From the NCBI GenBank assembly GCA_037951165.1, contig JBBDHG010000011.1:1267001-1331000 (forward strand): a stretch of DNA of 64,000 nt, written 5' to 3'. Positions 62,756-64,000 of the stretch are shown here, one piece after another. A program made the translations under genes and the position numbers. The notes under the pieces were generated by a model. The model was not told the DNA's origin, ran no database searches, and saw nothing but the letters and a program-made list of their open reading frames with translations. The number at the start of each line of letters is the position of its first letter. Positions within the stretch are counted from its first letter, which is position 1. This DNA is from Lophius americanus. Taxonomy: Eukaryota > Chordata > Actinopteri > Lophiiformes > Lophiidae.

Positions 62756-64000
62756 ACTTAAGAGGGTCAAACTACAACTACAACTACAAGTGTGTTTTCA
62801 CCATTGATGCCGGAACAAGAGCAGAGCTCACACTGTTGTAAAATCCACCTATGCATATCAAAATAGCCTCTCGTACTGGGGCACAGTTCCCCAAAATCAA
62901 AGGAGACCTAGCAGGCCTTGCATTTAAGGGCTGAATCTCAATAACCTGAACATCCCAGAGGAGCTTCTACACCAGCGCCACTGAGAACATGACACGTCTC
63001 ATCATCACACCATGTTATCAATTCAAATCCAATGCAAGTGTGTCATGCGGAAGAACGTACGGACAGAGGAAGCTATATAACGTGTCTTAGCAGAGGTAAT
63101 TGAATGTCAAACGGCTTTATTTGAATTCCTGGCTGCATGTGGTGTCAGTTAGAATGGCTCCCACCCTCTCCATCTGTAAATAGACATACATCACGCCCTC
63201 TCATTCTATTTCTCTTTAATTGCATTCCGTTTTTGCAGCATAACAGTAAAGCGCAATTAAGACACTCTAAATATTTGCTGACAGCAATACTCTTCGAATA
63301 GTTCATCCCATTTCTAAATAAATTAAATTGAGCACCTTCAATGATAATAAGATCCCACAATTAGTCTTTATGTTTATCACTGCTACAAATGTGCAATAAA
63401 AACACAGTTGTAGATGGTTGTAATCGACACTAATTCTAACTATTCTCAACTAGACAAAACGCAGCTCACTAAATCTAACCGGTAATGGCAGGGAACGGTT
63501 GCAGCTTTCAAAGCATTTTCTAGTTGGAGCCCAGGAGATCCCTCTAGGGCCTCCCAGAGCAATGAAGCCGTCATCATGCCTCAAGAAGTGCAGTCTTTTT
63601 TTTCTTCATACTTTGGCTTATTTCAATTTATCAGGTCTACAGACATGCAATATAATCACTGAAGACTTAAGTCAAAATGGATCAGAGTCAAAGGTTTGTC
63701 AGAAAGAAGCCAAACCTGCCTTCAAATGTGGACACGCTCTTGAAACGCTCAAACATAAGGACTACACGGATGTCAAAGCACACTTTCTCATGCACGGTAT
63801 TTCAAACAGAACTCACACGCCTGTACACAAACGGAAAATCAATGAGGAACCTCATGTCGGAGCGAACGCAACCCTTGAAGTATAAGTTTTGACAGTTTGA
63901 CAGCACAGGCTGTCGTTAGTGTAGCAGGAAAGGCTCACAGATTCTGTCTCCTGGCCTCAGCGCCGCACCCCCTCTTAATGAAATTCACAGTATGACTTGA
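62756..64000. other. gene-free stretch to the window end
   Basis: No gene recognised. The plus frame at 63499-63885 (128 codons) overlaps a second open frame over its last third and gives no known family; it may be chance. Confidence 0.4.

Larger units (their letters stand above)
43912..64000 (-). other. ralyl: ralyl upstream intron or 5' region (partial)
   Basis: The acceptor at 43912 proves at least one upstream exon, probably a 5' leader exon, at a higher coordinate. No CpG island or convincing promoter is visible up to 64000, so the start of transcription may lie outside the window. Weak candidate leader exons are listed at 44279-44540, 45098-45142 and 47233-47279. Confidence 0.6.

Noticed and set aside
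63499..63892. 128-codon plus frame near the window end
   Set aside because: Two different frames are open over the same stretch, the peptide is unrecognised, and I see no convincing acceptor and donor pair.

Overview
This window is non-coding-rich vertebrate nuclear DNA, almost certainly from a teleost fish and probably a percomorph. It is AT-rich, has long stretches without open frames, and carries fish-type transposable elements: Tc1-like transposon remnants, an L2/Rex1-like LINE, a tRNA-derived SINE and long simple-sequence repeats. There are no bacterial features (operons, ribosome binding sites, CRISPR), and nearly all open frames of 60-130 codons look like chance.

The only securely coding sequence is one exon on the minus strand at 43638-43911. 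It holds the start codon and first 85 codons of an hnRNP C/RALY-family RNA-binding protein, best matching RALYL. It has a clean acceptor, a clean GTGAGT donor, both RNP motifs of the RRM, and ends in phase 1. I found no next ralyl exon, so 1-43637 is read as the downstream intron (transcription runs towards position 1) and 43912-64000 as the upstream intron or 5' region. Mammalian RALYL is also known for very large introns.

The most interesting possible gene part is a 75-nt, splice-bounded, coding-like segment on the minus strand at 11583-11657. It starts and ends in phase 1, so it would fit in frame after the ralyl RRM exon and add a short Lys/Arg-rich insert. Three other splice-bounded or stop-poor segments upstream of the coding exon (44279-44540, 45098-45142, 47233-47279) are weak candidates for 5' leader exons.

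The rest is a mosaic of repeats. Family R1 (seven copies, both strands) has internal sub-repeats of about 150 bp and inverted end similarity around ATATCCCCGAAAAGTC. One R1 copy is split by a 2.5-kb degenerate LINE (32515-35017), which gives a relative insertion order. Family R2 (five copies) shares a GGTGGTGGCTGATGACTCTG core. Family R3 is a pair (22880-23165, 41862-42185). There are three decayed copies of one Tc1-like family, a MITE with about 30-bp inverted ends (109-318), one SINE, LINE tails, a perfect (ATCT)44 array, a CA-rich array, a (TA)24 array, a 0.7-kb polypyrimidine tract and several near-perfect hairpins, including two back to back at 60632-60691. Repeat names R1-R3 are mine; I could not search repeat libraries.
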